Source: Cristatella mucedo
Lineage: Eukaryota > Bryozoa > Phylactolaemata > Cristatellidae
NCBI GenBank assembly: GCA_009760855.2
Contig: WPIO01000246.1
Span: 1 to 64,000, forward strand
Direction of reading: 5' to 3'
Length of the DNA: 64,000 bases
The translations under genes were made by a program, and so were the position numbers. The notes beneath the pieces were generated by a model. That model had not been told where the DNA came from and ran no database searches. It was given only the letters and a program-made list of their open reading frames with translations. Shown in pieces: positions 9,766 through 20,745 of this stretch. Every line of letters starts with the position of its first letter. Positions within the stretch are counted from its first letter, which is position 1.

Positions 9766-11656
9766 GCAGTTAGGGACATCGACAAACTCATTGTGGTGGC
9801 ACGGGAGGATTAGGTTTATAGCAACCACAGGCTAGCCGCACTAGCTTGCTAGCTGTGCGGCCAATCCCTCTCTAGGTCAGTCATGCTGAACTCATGCCAG
9901 TCTTGTTGTTGCAAACACAGGCCACACTACTCTGCCGGCCGGTCAGCCTCACGGAACCTTTTCTCCATGTCTCTCTCGCAAGTTGGTCCGATAAAGTCGT
10001 ACCCTGACTATGCCTTGTTAACATCCACTAACGCATGCACACACCAACTGGATTCCGGGTGGGATCGGTCATAAATGGCATCCATGTTGCATTGCTATTC
10101 AACCAAAATGGCCAACAAAACGCAAATTCTAGTGGTCTGGAAAACCCAAATTGCAACGGTCAGTGGCTGGCACTTCCACCAATTGCACCGGTCACCAGCT
10201 GGCACAGTTATGAATGTCCTTCTCAGGTGGCTGCTGCCTTGCCAACGACCTGAAGTACCGCAAGGGAACTGCAAGCTGCATTGGCCGGCCCAGAAGGCAG
10301 GTTGCTCATAACCCTAGGAGTAATAGTCCCACTGCGACAGGATATCAAAGCTGCCTTCTCAGAGCCCTGAATAAGGAGCGATAACCACTGGCCATCCAGA
10401 GACAACTTGAATCGCTTTTGCTCCTTAAAATTAGTCACATATAAGTACTGAATCTCTCCTCACCTCACGAAAGGACACTTGTAGGGTCGTTGGGATTCAG
10501 TAGGACACCTGGCGATATTACACACAGACTGAGATCGGCAGAAGAATACAGAGTGCACTACTGGAACTACGCCTACCACACCGGGCTGCTTTTATCGGCA
10601 GGCAGCTCCTGGAGGTCCCCTATAGACTCCGGCTGCTGGCAAGCATTGCAAGAATCAGTGGCAAGGGAAGCTTGTGCATGCAGCTTCAGCAGAGCTAAAG
10701 GCTTCTCTTGTAGCAAGCAATACATTCTAAACCCTAATCTATAGGTCAGTGCAGCACAACTAAACATCCAAATTAAGCAATCGCTTCAGCTAGATAAGTC
10801 TGGAGCCCTTAGATATGTGAAGCCGCTTTTCTGAGGCCTTACCCGATCAACTCTCCCAGTCACTGCCAGCAACCCAGAACCACCTTACACCTGCCGCAAG
10901 TGATCCTTAATCTTTCCTCAAATCACTGACACGCTACGATTAGCTATGAAGACCCAAAGAAGCCAAAATGTCGGCGAGGGCTCTCTCCATTGTGGGGCTA
11001 CTCTAGGCAAAGGGAAGAAAACATCTGTATATCAAGCCCCGTAATCCAAACACGTCACAAGATGAATCCCCACAAATAAAGACACTGCTAAACTCCACCA
11101 AATATAATTACAACACTAAATGCACAGGAAAAGTAGTTAACTCACGGAAAAACAGCTTGTGGCACTTGCTCTTTGGCCCACCCGGCGTAAAACCGACTTA
11201 GGTGCATCCTGAAAATATCACCTGATTCAACAGATTGTTAAAATAGCAATTCATTCAAAAAAAGATAAAACAGATTTTCCCAGAAAATTGACTGCAAGTA
11301 AATCAACAGCGACCTGTAGGTTTTACAAACGGTAAGCATCAACGGCCTTGACATTAGCTACGGCAAGGTAACAACACGGGATTTTGCTCAGAAAGGGCGT
11401 ACCATTCTCTCAATCCGAACAATATTCCGATTCTGGCAAACTTACTCTGGTCTTAAATCACTCGGTGAGCTGTCTCGACTACTACAACGAAGGAGCAGCA
11501 ACATATAATCAATAGCATGATGCATTGAAACTTACCGGCAAGCCCCATGAAAAGGTCGTAGTGAGACCAAAATGACCCACTCCTTACAACCTATGCTCTG
11601 CCGGAGTGGAAAGTCCAGCGTTTGCTTCTTCGCACTGCAATGGCTAGCGTCACAAC
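9766..11656. other. SD2 intron-like sequence, no gene supported
   Basis: It is shared with about 45.48-47.35 kb. One acceptor-like site (AGTCTATAG followed by GACCTCCAGGAGCTGCC on the minus strand, near 10.61 kb) is conserved. The right copy (46.3 kb) stays open beyond it for about 60 codons, but this copy stops after 14. I leave it unannotated as an exon. No transposon ends were seen. Confidence 0.4.
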
Positions 11657-11660
11657 TCAC

Positions 11661-11803
11661 TCAACGACACGGTGTAGGTGTTCGGGCAAGCGATAAAGCT
11701 GAACGATGCCCTCACGAGTGACTTCTGTTGCTGCGGCCTGACAGACCTTGCAGACGGCTTTATTGCATAATGCAAAGGCAAACTCGGCAAAGAGAGCCGC
11801 CAT
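11661..11803 (-). CDS. Candidate first exon (MAALFAEF...) in a GC-rich block
   Basis: On the minus strand an ATG at 11803 opens a 48-codon frame starting MAALFAEFAF and containing LCNKAVCKVCQ, a cysteine-rich C-x4-C-x2-C pattern. A good donor, GTTGA/GTGAGT, falls at 11661/11660, two codons before the first stop. Upstream sequence is GC- and CpG-rich, as at a promoter. In the SD2 partner the ATG and the first ~19 codons stay in frame, but about 14 bases are lost. Its phase (2) does not join directly to exon 0 (phase 0), so another exon or donor would be needed. Confidence 0.3.
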
Positions 11804-12780
11804 GTAGAGCCCCCCCTAATGTAGGAGCCGTCGCGGAAGCTGCTGTCCTCTCCGAGTCGCGAGGCCGGAGAAAAGCGACTGAAATTAACATACAGTAGAA
11901 TTCACGAACAGTAGAGAAACGAGCTCTCCAGGCCATCATGAAGCCGATCCTGGTCGAGGTGCCTTTCGAGTCTCAGTGGTCGGCAGCCGTAGGCGGTGGC
12001 ATACTAGCCATGGGGCACCGACATTGTGGCTGCGTCTCTAACCAGCAAATAGTGGCAGCGTATTTGGGTCCGAAGAGTGCTTGGTCGGCGGTGCAGTTGA
12101 GATGTAGCCGATTGCCCATACGTTGAAGGGAGCTTCATCAACACGAGCCGATTGATGCAGCAGTAGGGAAGGACATACCGGCATTCCATATTTGTAGTTG
12201 GTTCGTCGCCAAGTTTTGTAGTCAAGTCAGTGGTTGGTTGCCGAGTTGTCTATTCACATCGTGTTATTTTCCGTCGAGCAAGTTTAAACGTACGAATACA
12301 CTGTCAGAGTCGTCTATTTGTTGAGGCTGATTTACACGACAGGGGTGCGACTAAGACAGATGCCCACACACGCCATTTGTTGTGTGGACGACGACAGGTG
12401 CATTGCATTGTACACAGGAAAATCAAGCGTGCTAGAGTACGCACATGTGTAGAAGCTGATATGGAAGCTGCTTCTTAACACTAGTAGCGAAGAGAAGAGG
12501 CTGACACGTCACGTGCACCAATATGTAGGGTTTCGGCAGCTGAATTAAGACGAACAATGCCACCAAAAAGGGAATTGTAGTGCAGAAGGCGAACGCTGTA
12601 TTGCGTCATGTGCAGGCGAACGCTGTATTGTGTCATGTGCAGGCAAACGCAGGACCCAGCAGAACGAGAGTACATATGGATGTAGAAGCCTTCGTGGAGA
12701 CAGCTCCTGAACACTCATCCAGAGAAATGGAAAAGAGTCAGAGGGAGAGAAAGCGAGTGGAAAGCGTGGGCACCGGCAGA
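11804..12780. repeat. Repeated first-exon/promoter-like module
   Basis: On the minus strand the words GGCTCCTACAT (near 11.82 kb), GCTTCTACACATGTG (near 12.45 kb) and GGCTTCTACATCCATATG (near 12.69 kb) begin related 60-100 base segments. A further copy lies near 47.51 kb. Two of the copies continue with GFYI-x-MY-like reading. The 12.6 kb copy carries two units of a 27-base tandem repeat (GCGAACGCTGTATT..., 12588-12641). The rest is unrecognised. Confidence 0.4.
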
Positions 12781-13079
12781 CGCACAGGATGATTGTTCGT
12801 TGCTGCAGGACTACCGGGGCGCTCGACCACAGATGAGCTGTTGCAAATAAAGCCAGCATAGTTAGCTGTACTGTCCAACTGCAGAGCCTAACGAGGTGGT
12901 AGTCAGTCAACACGCCTCTTGGCCTAGCAGAGTGGCATGAGTCCGGCTAAAGCTTAATGACCTTGAGTGCTTGGCAATGCCTATAATGCATTATTTTCCA
13001 GCTTATGCAAAGTTTCAAGAAAGACTATCTACTCTCACACGGCAAACTACAAATGGTTTACTATTAATATTACTGCGAC
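12781..13079. other. No feature recognised
   Basis: This flank lies upstream of the LINE A copy. A frame open into the LINE begins at an ATG at 12971, but its first ~38 codons have no LINE similarity and are probably chance. Confidence 0.4.
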
Positions 13080-14416
13080 AATCGCCGCTACCATTCCTAT
13101 CAAAGACACTGGAACGGGTCGTGGCAGACCAGCTGAACTCGTATATCGAAACCTCACACCTTGCTAGTAAGTTCCAGTCTGGCTTTAGAGCTAATCACTC
13201 CACAGAGTCAGCATTGCTTCGGGTATACAACGACCTACTTAGGAATGCAGACATGGGTAGAGTGTCTCTTCTTGTTTTGCTCGATCTTTCGGCAGCTTTT
13301 GATACCATCGATCACAAAGTACTTCTAGAGCGCCTCTCATCTCGCCTGGGCATCACTGGCACTGCTCTGCAGTGGTTCAGGTCCTATCTCAGTGGGAGAC
13401 TCCAGAGTGTTGACGTGAATGGACAAAGATCATCTGAAGTACCTCTAAAATATGGAGTACCTCAGGGCTCTGTGCTAGGTCCGGTTCTTTTCACCGTTTA
13501 TACTCTCCCTCTCGCTGATGTGATTGCCAAGCACAATCTAGGCTTTCACTTCTATGCGGATGACACTCAGTTGTACCTTTGCTTTGATCTCTCCCAGCCT
13601 TCGAGCACCTCAAATTCTCTCAACTCACTTGCTGCATGCATTGATGACATCCGATCATGGATGGCAGCAAATTTTCTAAAACTAAACGATAATAAAACTA
13701 ACTTACTAGTAATGGGCAAACCTAGTGTTATTCAGAAATTGGAAAGGCTGACTTTCAAAATTGGCTCTGCCAGCATATCTCCAGTTGCATCAGCTCGAAA
13801 TCTAGGTGTCATATTCCAAAGCGACCTCTCGTTAGACGACCACATCAGCTCCACAGTCAAATCAGCCTATTTTCAGCTTCATAACATTGCTAAAATTAGG
13901 GCTTGTTTAGATAAGGATACCACGTGCAAGTTGGTCCATGCATTCGTGACATCTCGTCTCGACTTCTGCAACTCACTGCTTACTGGCCTACCAGCATGTG
14001 CGATCAGGCGATTGCAGCTGGTGCAAAACTCTGCAGCTAGGCTTGTCTGTCGTGAGCGTCGCAGTTGCCACATTACTCCACTTCTCGCCGACCTGCACTG
14101 GTTACCAGTCAAGCAACGGATTGACTTCAAGGTTTCGTCGCTCACTTTTAGGTCTCTTCATTCTATGGCTCCAGCCTATCTTTCAGAGATACTACCCCAT
14201 CAGGCAAAGCATCGTACCACTCGCTTTTCGGAATCCAACAGTCTAGAAATACCTCGTACAAACCTTAAATCCTTTGGAGACCGTGCATTTAGCTCGTATG
14301 CTCCCACAGCCTGGAACTCCCTCCCGACCTGCATCAGAACATCCCCTGACCTGACCACATTTAAAAGAAACTTAAAAACATACCTATTTAGGACAGCATT
14401 TAGTGGGTCCTTGTGA
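13080..14416 (+). CDS. LINE A ORF2, 5'-truncated reverse transcriptase
   Basis: This is the best preserved LINE A reading frame: 440+ codons without a stop (481 from an upstream flanking ATG at 12971). Numbered from that ATG, RT motif A is [12 protein letters not shown] (104-115, catalytic D105), motif B is GVPQGSVLGP (162-171), and motif C is FYADD (194-198). The thumb-side LKLNDNKTNLLVMG follows. From about residue 320 comes the C-terminal domain typical of L2/CR1 elements (RLDFCNSLL, SAARLVC, LADLHWLPVK, AWNSLP). The endonuclease and RT fingers are missing, so it cannot be autonomous. The intact frame suggests a fairly recent insertion compared with its neighbours. Confidence 0.9.
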
Positions 14417-14655
14417 TTCGTCCTCGATGTGCTTATGCGTGCTGACACTGTTCATGCTGCCACTAACCACATTTGCATGCTGACCCAGTGCATGTAACCC
14501 CTAACCATGTTATTCATTTTGTTTGTTTTCAAGCATGATTTTACTTACTATTCTATTGCTTATCACTTTGCAGCAAATGTAAAGCGCCTAGAAAGAGATT
14601 AAGTTCTCTGAGGGCGCTTTATCAAGTGCAACATTTTTATTATTATTATTATTAC
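14417..14655 (+). mobile_element. LINE A 3' untranslated region with stem-loop and ATT tail
   Basis: After the stop come about 165 bases, then a two-tier stem-loop. AAAGCGCC (14581-14588) pairs with GGCGCTTT (14613-14620), and AGAGA (14594-14598) pairs with TCTCT (14605-14609) around TTAAGT. A TTATTATTA tail follows. In L2-type LINEs such a 3' hairpin is the site bound by the element's own RT. The same hairpin ends SINE S2. Confidence 0.85.
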
Positions 14656-14703
14656 TTAAGTAAAAGTGTGGTGCTATAACCACTCGATCGTGCTTCATAT
14701 CGC

Positions 14704-14707
<4 letters not shown>

Positions 14708-14762
<55 letters not shown>
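14708..14762. repeat. (AT)n microsatellite
   Basis: About 27 uninterrupted AT units. Confidence 0.97.
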
Positions 14763-14764
<2 letters not shown>

Positions 14765-14835
14765 TGCCTAAAAAATATAGAGTTCTTTGAGGGTGCTACA
14801 TTAAATGCTCTTATTATTTCATTATTATTGTAATT
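14763..14835 (+). mobile_element. LINE A tail remnant
   Basis: GTGCCTAAAAAATATAGAG, TTCTTTGAGGGTGCTACATT and a TTATTATTTCATTATTATT tail mirror the LINE A 3' end. No other part is present. Confidence 0.6.
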
Positions 14836-15154
14836 TGTATTGCTAGACTCTCCTCCCAACCACTCTCCGGTTTACCTTGCCCCTGGCAGGTCTGCCAATG
14901 GCCATGCCACTGGTTATCTAAAGGCTAGCACCGGCAGAAAGACGGCTTGCTTCGTCTACTCTTTACAACAAAGTATCGTGAGCCAACCAAGAAAGCAAAA
15001 CTAAACATTACACAGGCGAACCTCTATTAACACACAAAAAAGGGGATGTAAGTCGCTCTTTTGGTCAGTCAGTACCTGGCTAATCGTCCAAGGACAATTG
15101 CGAACCTTCGCCTTGGATGCATGTGACTTGATCATAAAGCAGCTGCCTGCCACC
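14836..15154. other. No feature recognised
   Basis: No open frame, repeat end or tRNA-like structure is visible. Confidence 0.4.
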
Positions 15155-15305
15155 GTCGTATGGCTCAGGGGTTAAGATGCTAGCCCTTGATGACCGAGCT
15201 TAAGGTGAAAGCATTTTATAAGCAAGATCATGGGTTCCGTCTGTGAAGCATCTTGAAGCGCCTGGATTTAAATCAAGTTCTCTTAGGGCGACATACAATT
15301 GAGGT
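15155..15305 (+). mobile_element. SINE S2 copy
   Basis: Box A-like TGGCTCAGGGGTTAAGATGC and box B-like GGGTTCCGTCTG are about 60 bases apart. They are followed by TTGAAGCGCCTGGATTTAAA and TTCTCTTAGGGCGACATAC, the LINE A-type stem-loop end. It is private to this site as far as the window shows. Confidence 0.8.
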
Positions 15306-15876
15306 ATATGTCTACTCTGGTATCGGTATGAACCAAGAATAAGCCCTAGGAAGGACCCAACGAACAGCTCGACTAAAGGTCAAGTGGAGTGAAGCAACCA
15401 CTTAATGTAAATTTTCAGCTACCCTCTGTCTCTGCTCTTATTCACTGTGCCCGGGCCGTGGTATTCATGAATGCCAAGATGAAATACTTGTCTTTGAGCC
15501 AACCAAAGCCGGTGCCACGAAACGCTTCTGCACTATTCGAGAACTTCTAGCCGGCTGCCCACAGGTGGTGGTACCGTCATGCATCCTTCCCAGATCGAAG
15601 GGCAGGCTAGCTCAGCAGTGTGACCATGAGCTGACAGTATCGCATGAGGTTTCTCTGTTAGTAAGTCAACAAAGACTAAGTGAGTGTGACACAAGAGAGA
15701 TTTCAATAGCAAACTTCAAGCCTTAGTGACATTGGATAAGCATAATATAGCCAACGGACTTCGAGTAGCTTGGAATAGCTACTCAGGAGGCTTGAAAGGA
15801 TCAGCCACAGTCGGCAGCTGAAGAATACATATCGTTGCATAGGAATTTTTCAGAGATTCAGTTCCACAATCTAGAA
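15306..15876. other. No feature recognised
   Basis: Frames are short and broken, and there is no match to the other repeats in the window. Confidence 0.4.
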
Positions 15877-16705
15877 TAATAATAATAATAATATTGCACT
15901 TGATAAAGCGCCCCAGAGAACTCAATCTCATTCTAGGCGAATTACATTTGCTGCAAAGGGAAATGCAATTGAATGGTAAGTAAAATCATGCTTGAAAAAC
16001 AAGCAAGATGAATAACATGGTTAGGGGTGACATGCACAGGGTCAGCATGCAAATGTGGTTAGTGGCAGCATGCATAGTGTCAGCAGGCATAAGCACATGA
16101 AAGACCAATCACAGGGACCCGTTAAATACTGTCCTAAATAGGTGTTTTAAGTTTCTTTTTAATGTGGTCAGGTCAGGGGATGTTCTGACGCTGGTCGGGA
16201 GGGAGTTTCCGGGTTTGGGAGCATACGAACCTAATGCATGATCTCCAAACGATTTAAGGTTTGTACTAGGTATTTGTCGACTGGTGGAATCCGAAAAGCT
16301 GGTGGTACGATGCTTGGCCTGATGGGGTAATAAATCTGAGAGATAGGCAGGAGCCATAGAATAAAGTGACCTAAAAGTGAGCAACAAAACCTTAAAGTCC
16401 ATCCGTTGCTTGATTGATAGCCAGTGCAGGTCGGCCAAATGTGGTGTAATGTGGCAACTGCGATGCTCACGACAGACAAGCCTAGCTGCAGAGTTTTGCA
16501 CCAGCTGCAATCGCCTGATCACACATGCTGGTAGGCCAGTAAGCAGTGAGTTGCAGAAGTCGAGACAGGATGTCACGAATGCATGGACCAACTTAGATGT
16601 GGTATCCTTATCTAAACGAGCCCAATTTTTAGCAATCTTATGAAGCTGAAAATAGGCAGATTTGACTGTGGAGTTGATAAGGTCGTCTACCGAGAGGTCG
16701 CTTTT
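15877..16705 (-). pseudogene. LINE A copy, C-terminal domain mostly open
   Basis: The minus strand has an AATAATAAT tail, the GGGGCGC stem variant, and a frame of about 200 codons from FKSDLSVDDLINSTVKSAYF through LVHAFVTSCLDFCNSLLTGL to the KRNLKHLFRTVF region. Only one or two small lesions are visible. It is truncated near 16705 before the RT palm. No clear target duplication was found. Confidence 0.85.
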
Positions 16706-18024
16706 GAATATGGTGGAATTGGTTATAATGCGACTGTCGACAGTGGTTTTCAAGCATGGGAAAGGAATGACCAATTTTTTTCATTAGATGACCTGTCGGA
16801 ACTAGGAAATTAAAACTGGTCCGGTTAATCAGCTAGGCAAGGAGGAGCCAAGCCAGTGCTGGTCCTTTGCCTAAGTGTAAGAATTGTCGCCTGTATGCTT
16901 CGATCAACAGGTAGATATTGCAGGTCCACTAGCAATGGAGGAACGTGGAAGCTAGTATATCGCCTGCAGCAGGTTCGTCAATCGTACTAGAGTACATTGC
17001 AATTTGAAAGCAAGGAGCCACCCTAAGCAGCTGTTAGCCCCACGTCTGCGATGACTGCTGGGAAAAGACTGCAATTTTTAGAGACCTCTTAACGAAAACG
17101 AGAAAAATTGGAAGAAAGAGAAGACTGAGAATTCGTCTAAATGTTTACCCATAGAAGATCGCCTACCACTTACTTAGGAGATCTGTTCTATATGCTGAAT
17201 GACCAGTGGCTGGCTGCTCTGGCATAGATAGCAGAGCAAGTTGTTCTCACATAGAGGAGGTGCAGAAGCAGCCCGAAGCATCAAGCTTCAAAACAGCAGC
17301 ACTCTGTCATTAGAGTGTTGGCCATACCAACTGTACCCGAAAGTGAACCCTTAAAGGTCCCAGCTTGGCATCACAAATCTTCATCCGAACCGAATCCCGG
17401 CATATCGTGATAATGCACACAGGTTATGTGCTTAATTTTGAATCCGAAGCAAATCGAAATGATTTCGACAGCAGTGGTCGGCAGCTAAGTTCACATCAAT
17501 GGCAAGAACTAAGCTGTTTTCAACTGTAATGAAATTCCACCTCCTAGGTTTGACAGTAAAAAGGTTTGCATGCATATGCAAATATAAAGCACTCCACAAA
17601 ATCTAAGCCAATGTGAATACCAAATTTAAAGTCTCCGGCAGGTTTTGTACAGGCTGTTTGGCAGAAAGTGCAATAGCGTTCATCATCAACGGATAGAACG
17701 ACAAGTATATTGTACCTTAATAACAACCCAAGACGTACAGCATACCTCACAGTTTCCCTATTTTTAAAACATATTTCTCCATCATTTTTGAGAGCAAACT
17801 GTGTCTCTCAGTAAGAGTTTGTGAGCCTCAACCAGACTAGTCAGAACAAGTGGAGCTGTCGCAGTGTGGAAACATGACTCGGCTAATCACTCCGGCACAT
17901 CAGCTTATGTTACTGTGATACATAGGTTTTTTGGTTTATTTCTAATCGCCATTGGTTGATTTGATGTATACCACAGGCTTCAACTGGACATAGCGGCTCC
18001 TCCTCAGCTTCCTGGCATTTAATG
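16706..18024. other. No gene recognised
   Basis: This 1.3 kb of mixed composition has no match to other parts of the window. The longest minus-strand frame (near 17.54-17.75 kb, 68 codons) has a FCQTACTKP stretch but no splice context or similarity I know. Confidence 0.4.
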
Positions 18025-19985
18025 TAATGTAATGTATCTCTGTCGGTAACACCACAAAGTCATTAAGACCATGTGGGTGTTAGGCAGGAGAATTTTGTTT
18101 AGCACACTCACAGCCAAAGTGGCCTTCGGTCTTCATTCGGTAGCCAACACACTGCGTCTCAAGCAAGAAAGGGAAAGTGGAAAGTATTGCAGAGTCAGGA
18201 GAGCAGTTGAGGTCGTGGGTAGCATAGAAGTGGCAGCTCAGGACCGCTGAAAGGATGTGCCATAGTTGGCAGTAGGAGAGTAGTTTTCGCTTAGGAAGAA
18301 TTGTGGAAGCGAGTTCCACAGTCTATGAGCTGCAGAGCTAAAGCTTCTGTCGCCAACGGTCTTGAAGCCGAGGAATGGGACGGCTAATTTATTGTCCACG
18401 TAGGACCTGAGGGTGCGAACAGGCTGAATCTGATGCAGCAGTTCAGCTAGGTTAGAAGGAGCAAAGCAATGGCAGGCCTTGTGGGTCAGCTCAAGAATTT
18501 TGCTCTGTAACGGTTGCTCATCAGACAACCATCCTAGCTCTTTTAGCCAAAGAGACATGAGCTCAAACCACTGGGACTTGGAAACTAGCCCTGCAGCCAT
18601 ATTCAAATTCTGCTGCAGTTGATTTATAGCTTTATATGTCAGCCCAGCCTAAAGGGAAATACAATAATCAAGCCGAGACAGAACTAAAGAACTAGTTTAA
18701 TTTTCTACAAGCCACAGTGGGAGACACCACACATTATTGGAATGGGACGAGATGTGATGGCTAGCTGTAGAGGCAAACTTCTGAATGAAGCTTTTGAAAT
18801 TAAGGCAGCTGTCGAAAACAGCGCCTAAATTAAAAAAACGTGGTGATGGTCGCATAATAGCATTACCTATTAGAAGAGCAAAGCCTATTAATCCAGCCAC
18901 ATGCTTAGGGTGTCCTATGAGCAGCAGTTGGGTTTTATCATCATTTAATTTCAGGAAGTTTTCCGACATCCAGGATCGAACGTCGACATGGCAAGCAATC
19001 AGTTTCTCAGTTGCCGCAGCAGATTCCGACGGTTTGAACGGCAAATACAAGTGAGTATCGTCAGCTTAGAAGTGATATTATAATCCATGGCCCTTAATCT
19101 TTTTACACAGAGGTTGTGTAGAGATGGAGAACAGCAAGGGACCGAGTACAGACCCTTGAGGGACTCCATGGGTGACCCTTCTCGTAAGTGAGACCTGACA
19201 CGACACAGATTGAACACGATCAGACAAGTATGATTTAAACAATGCCAATGCTTCGTCTGCCAGACCGATCCTTATTCACAATCGTTCAAGCAGAACATCG
19301 TGATCAATGGTGTCGAAAGCCGCAGACAGAACTAGCAGAGCTAGGGCAATGACATTCCCATCGTCGTTGCCACATAGAATGTCATTGTTAACATGGAAGA
19401 GAGCAGTTTCAGTGGGTTGCTGCATCTTGAACCCTTATTGAAACTTTTGTGGTATTCCATTATTTTAAATGTGTTCAACCGGCTGCTTAGCAACAATTTT
19501 TCAAGAATCTTTGATAAGAAAGGAAGAAGGGAAACTGGGCAATAGTTTGCTAGGACCTCTGTGTCTAATCCAGGCTTTTCAAGAATGGGTCTAACGATTG
19601 CCGATTTGAAGGACTTTGGGAAGACCCCTCTTTCCAAAGAATAATTAAAAATCTTGATTACGGCAGGGCTAAGTTGGTCTGCCAGTGAAGACCACAGAGA
19701 TGAAGGTATAGGGTCTTCAGGAGACGAGCTCTATTTGCTAGACCTTATTAAGGCAGCCACATCGCATGCAGAAACATCAGAGAACTTTTTAAGGAATGTC
19801 ACAGGTTGAGGAACCGGGATTCCTGTAGTCGGAGGGGGCTTAATAGAGGCACGAAAGTGTGCAATTTTATCAGTAAGGAAAGCTGAACACTTTTCGGCTG
19901 AGCCCTTAGTATCTGGCGAGTCAGACCTCACAGCATTGGCCACTAAATGGTTTACTGTCTTATCAATCTGATTTGTATACGACTA
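18025..19985 (-). pseudogene. LINE B, longest copy (RT plus C-terminal domain)
   Basis: From the 5' side on the minus strand: a pre-RT segment with FLTDKIAHFRASI and SACDVAALIRSSK (19.73-19.94 kb), RT fingers with FKSAIVRPILEKPGLD and LANYCPVSLLPFLSKILEKLL (19.34-19.64 kb), a decayed palm, SWMSENFLKLNDDKTQLLLI (18.95 kb), and the C-terminal NMAAGLVSKSQWF / LTHKACHCFAPSNLAELLHQ domain (18.24-18.61 kb). The 3' end reads AGATACATTACATTACATT. The pieces lie in different frames with stops, so it is dead. No endonuclease was found, so it is 5'-truncated near 19985. Confidence 0.85.
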
Positions 19986-20061
19986 GCAGGAATTCAGCTT
20001 AAGAATTTACTGCATATAAGCTGATAAGGTATTGGACTCACTGAATAGTGAAGGCCTGCCC

Positions 20062-20190
20062 CACTGGTTTGGCTCAGCTGTAGAGCCTGGTACCCCAGGG
20101 GTCCTGAGCTCGAGCCCTTCGAAACATGTGTTTCAGCTAGATATAGATTTAGTTCTCTTATGGCTCCAAACAACTTAAATTTTCTTTAAA
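20062..20190 (+). mobile_element. SINE S2-like copy
   Basis: TTTGGCTCAGCTGTAGAGCC is box A-like and CTCGAGCCCTTCG is a poor box B. The 3' part keeps AGATTTAGTTCTCTTATGGC and an A/T-rich end. The stem is weaker than in other S2 copies, so assignment is tentative. Confidence 0.5.
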
Positions 20191-20486
20191 TTTCTACTAA
20201 GTGCTCCAGCTCACACGCAACTAGTACGTTAATTTGCAATGTCAAGAATCAGTGTTTCATAGGAACACTGTCACGAGCACCAAAGCTCGAATCTCCTAAG
20301 CGAACCGTAGCAGGCAGTCTTCAAGCTCCCCGATACAGTATAAAACCTCCGGGGTTCTGAATGACAAGCACGAGGGCACATAATCGACATCAAGGCAAGA
20401 GACGAGAGACGTTTGACAGTACGAGATGCGATCACGGTCTGCCTGTTCACGAGTCGACGGTCTAGTTTCAAGAAACGTTTAATGAT
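20191..20486. other. No feature recognised
   Basis: A short spacer between the S2-like copy and LINE A. Confidence 0.35.
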
Positions 20487-20745
20487 AAGAATAATAATAA
20501 TAATGCACTTGATAAAGCGCCCCCAGAGAACTTAATCTCTCCCGAGGTGCCTAACTTTTGCTGCAAAGGGAAATGCAATTTAATGGTGAGTAAAATCATG
20601 CTTGATAAACAAACAAAATGAATAAAATGGTTACGGGTGACAAGCACAGGGTCAGCATGCAATTGTGGTTATTGGCAGCATGCAAAGTGTAAGCATGCAT
20701 AAGCACATCAAGGACGAATCAAAGTGACCCACTAAATGCTATCTA
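20487..20745 (-). mobile_element. LINE A 3' end (minus)
   Basis: It has an AATAATAATAATGCAC tail, the GCGCCCCCAGAGAAC stem side, and the untranslated region up to the stop-codon area, where it breaks off. It meets a plus-strand LINE A copy base to base, giving a 5'-to-5' joint. Confidence 0.8.

Larger units (their letters stand above)
7150..12100. repeat. Segmental duplication SD2, left copy
   Basis: It matches 43.45-47.60 kb in the same orientation at roughly 70-80% identity by eye. The shared content is three exon-sized blocks of an unidentified minus-strand gene, an S1 SINE, and long intron-like DNA up to a candidate first exon. Private to this copy are an (AT)n/(GA)n tract, an S2 SINE (7.47-7.61 kb) and a LINE A insertion (8.65-9.00 kb). 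The LINE A copy ending at 7150 marks its left edge. Confidence 0.8.

Noticed and set aside
10573..10767. Exon after the conserved AGTCTATAG acceptor (also 46.11-46.33 kb)
   Set aside because: The frame is open in one copy only and no clear donor follows; kept as a possibility, not a feature.
13879..14145. Minus-strand frames opposite LINE A coding regions (also near 1109, 6027, 16377, 21139 kb positions)
   Set aside because: Each lies antisense to a recognised LINE A ORF2 segment and recurs wherever LINE A does; a shadow, not a gene.
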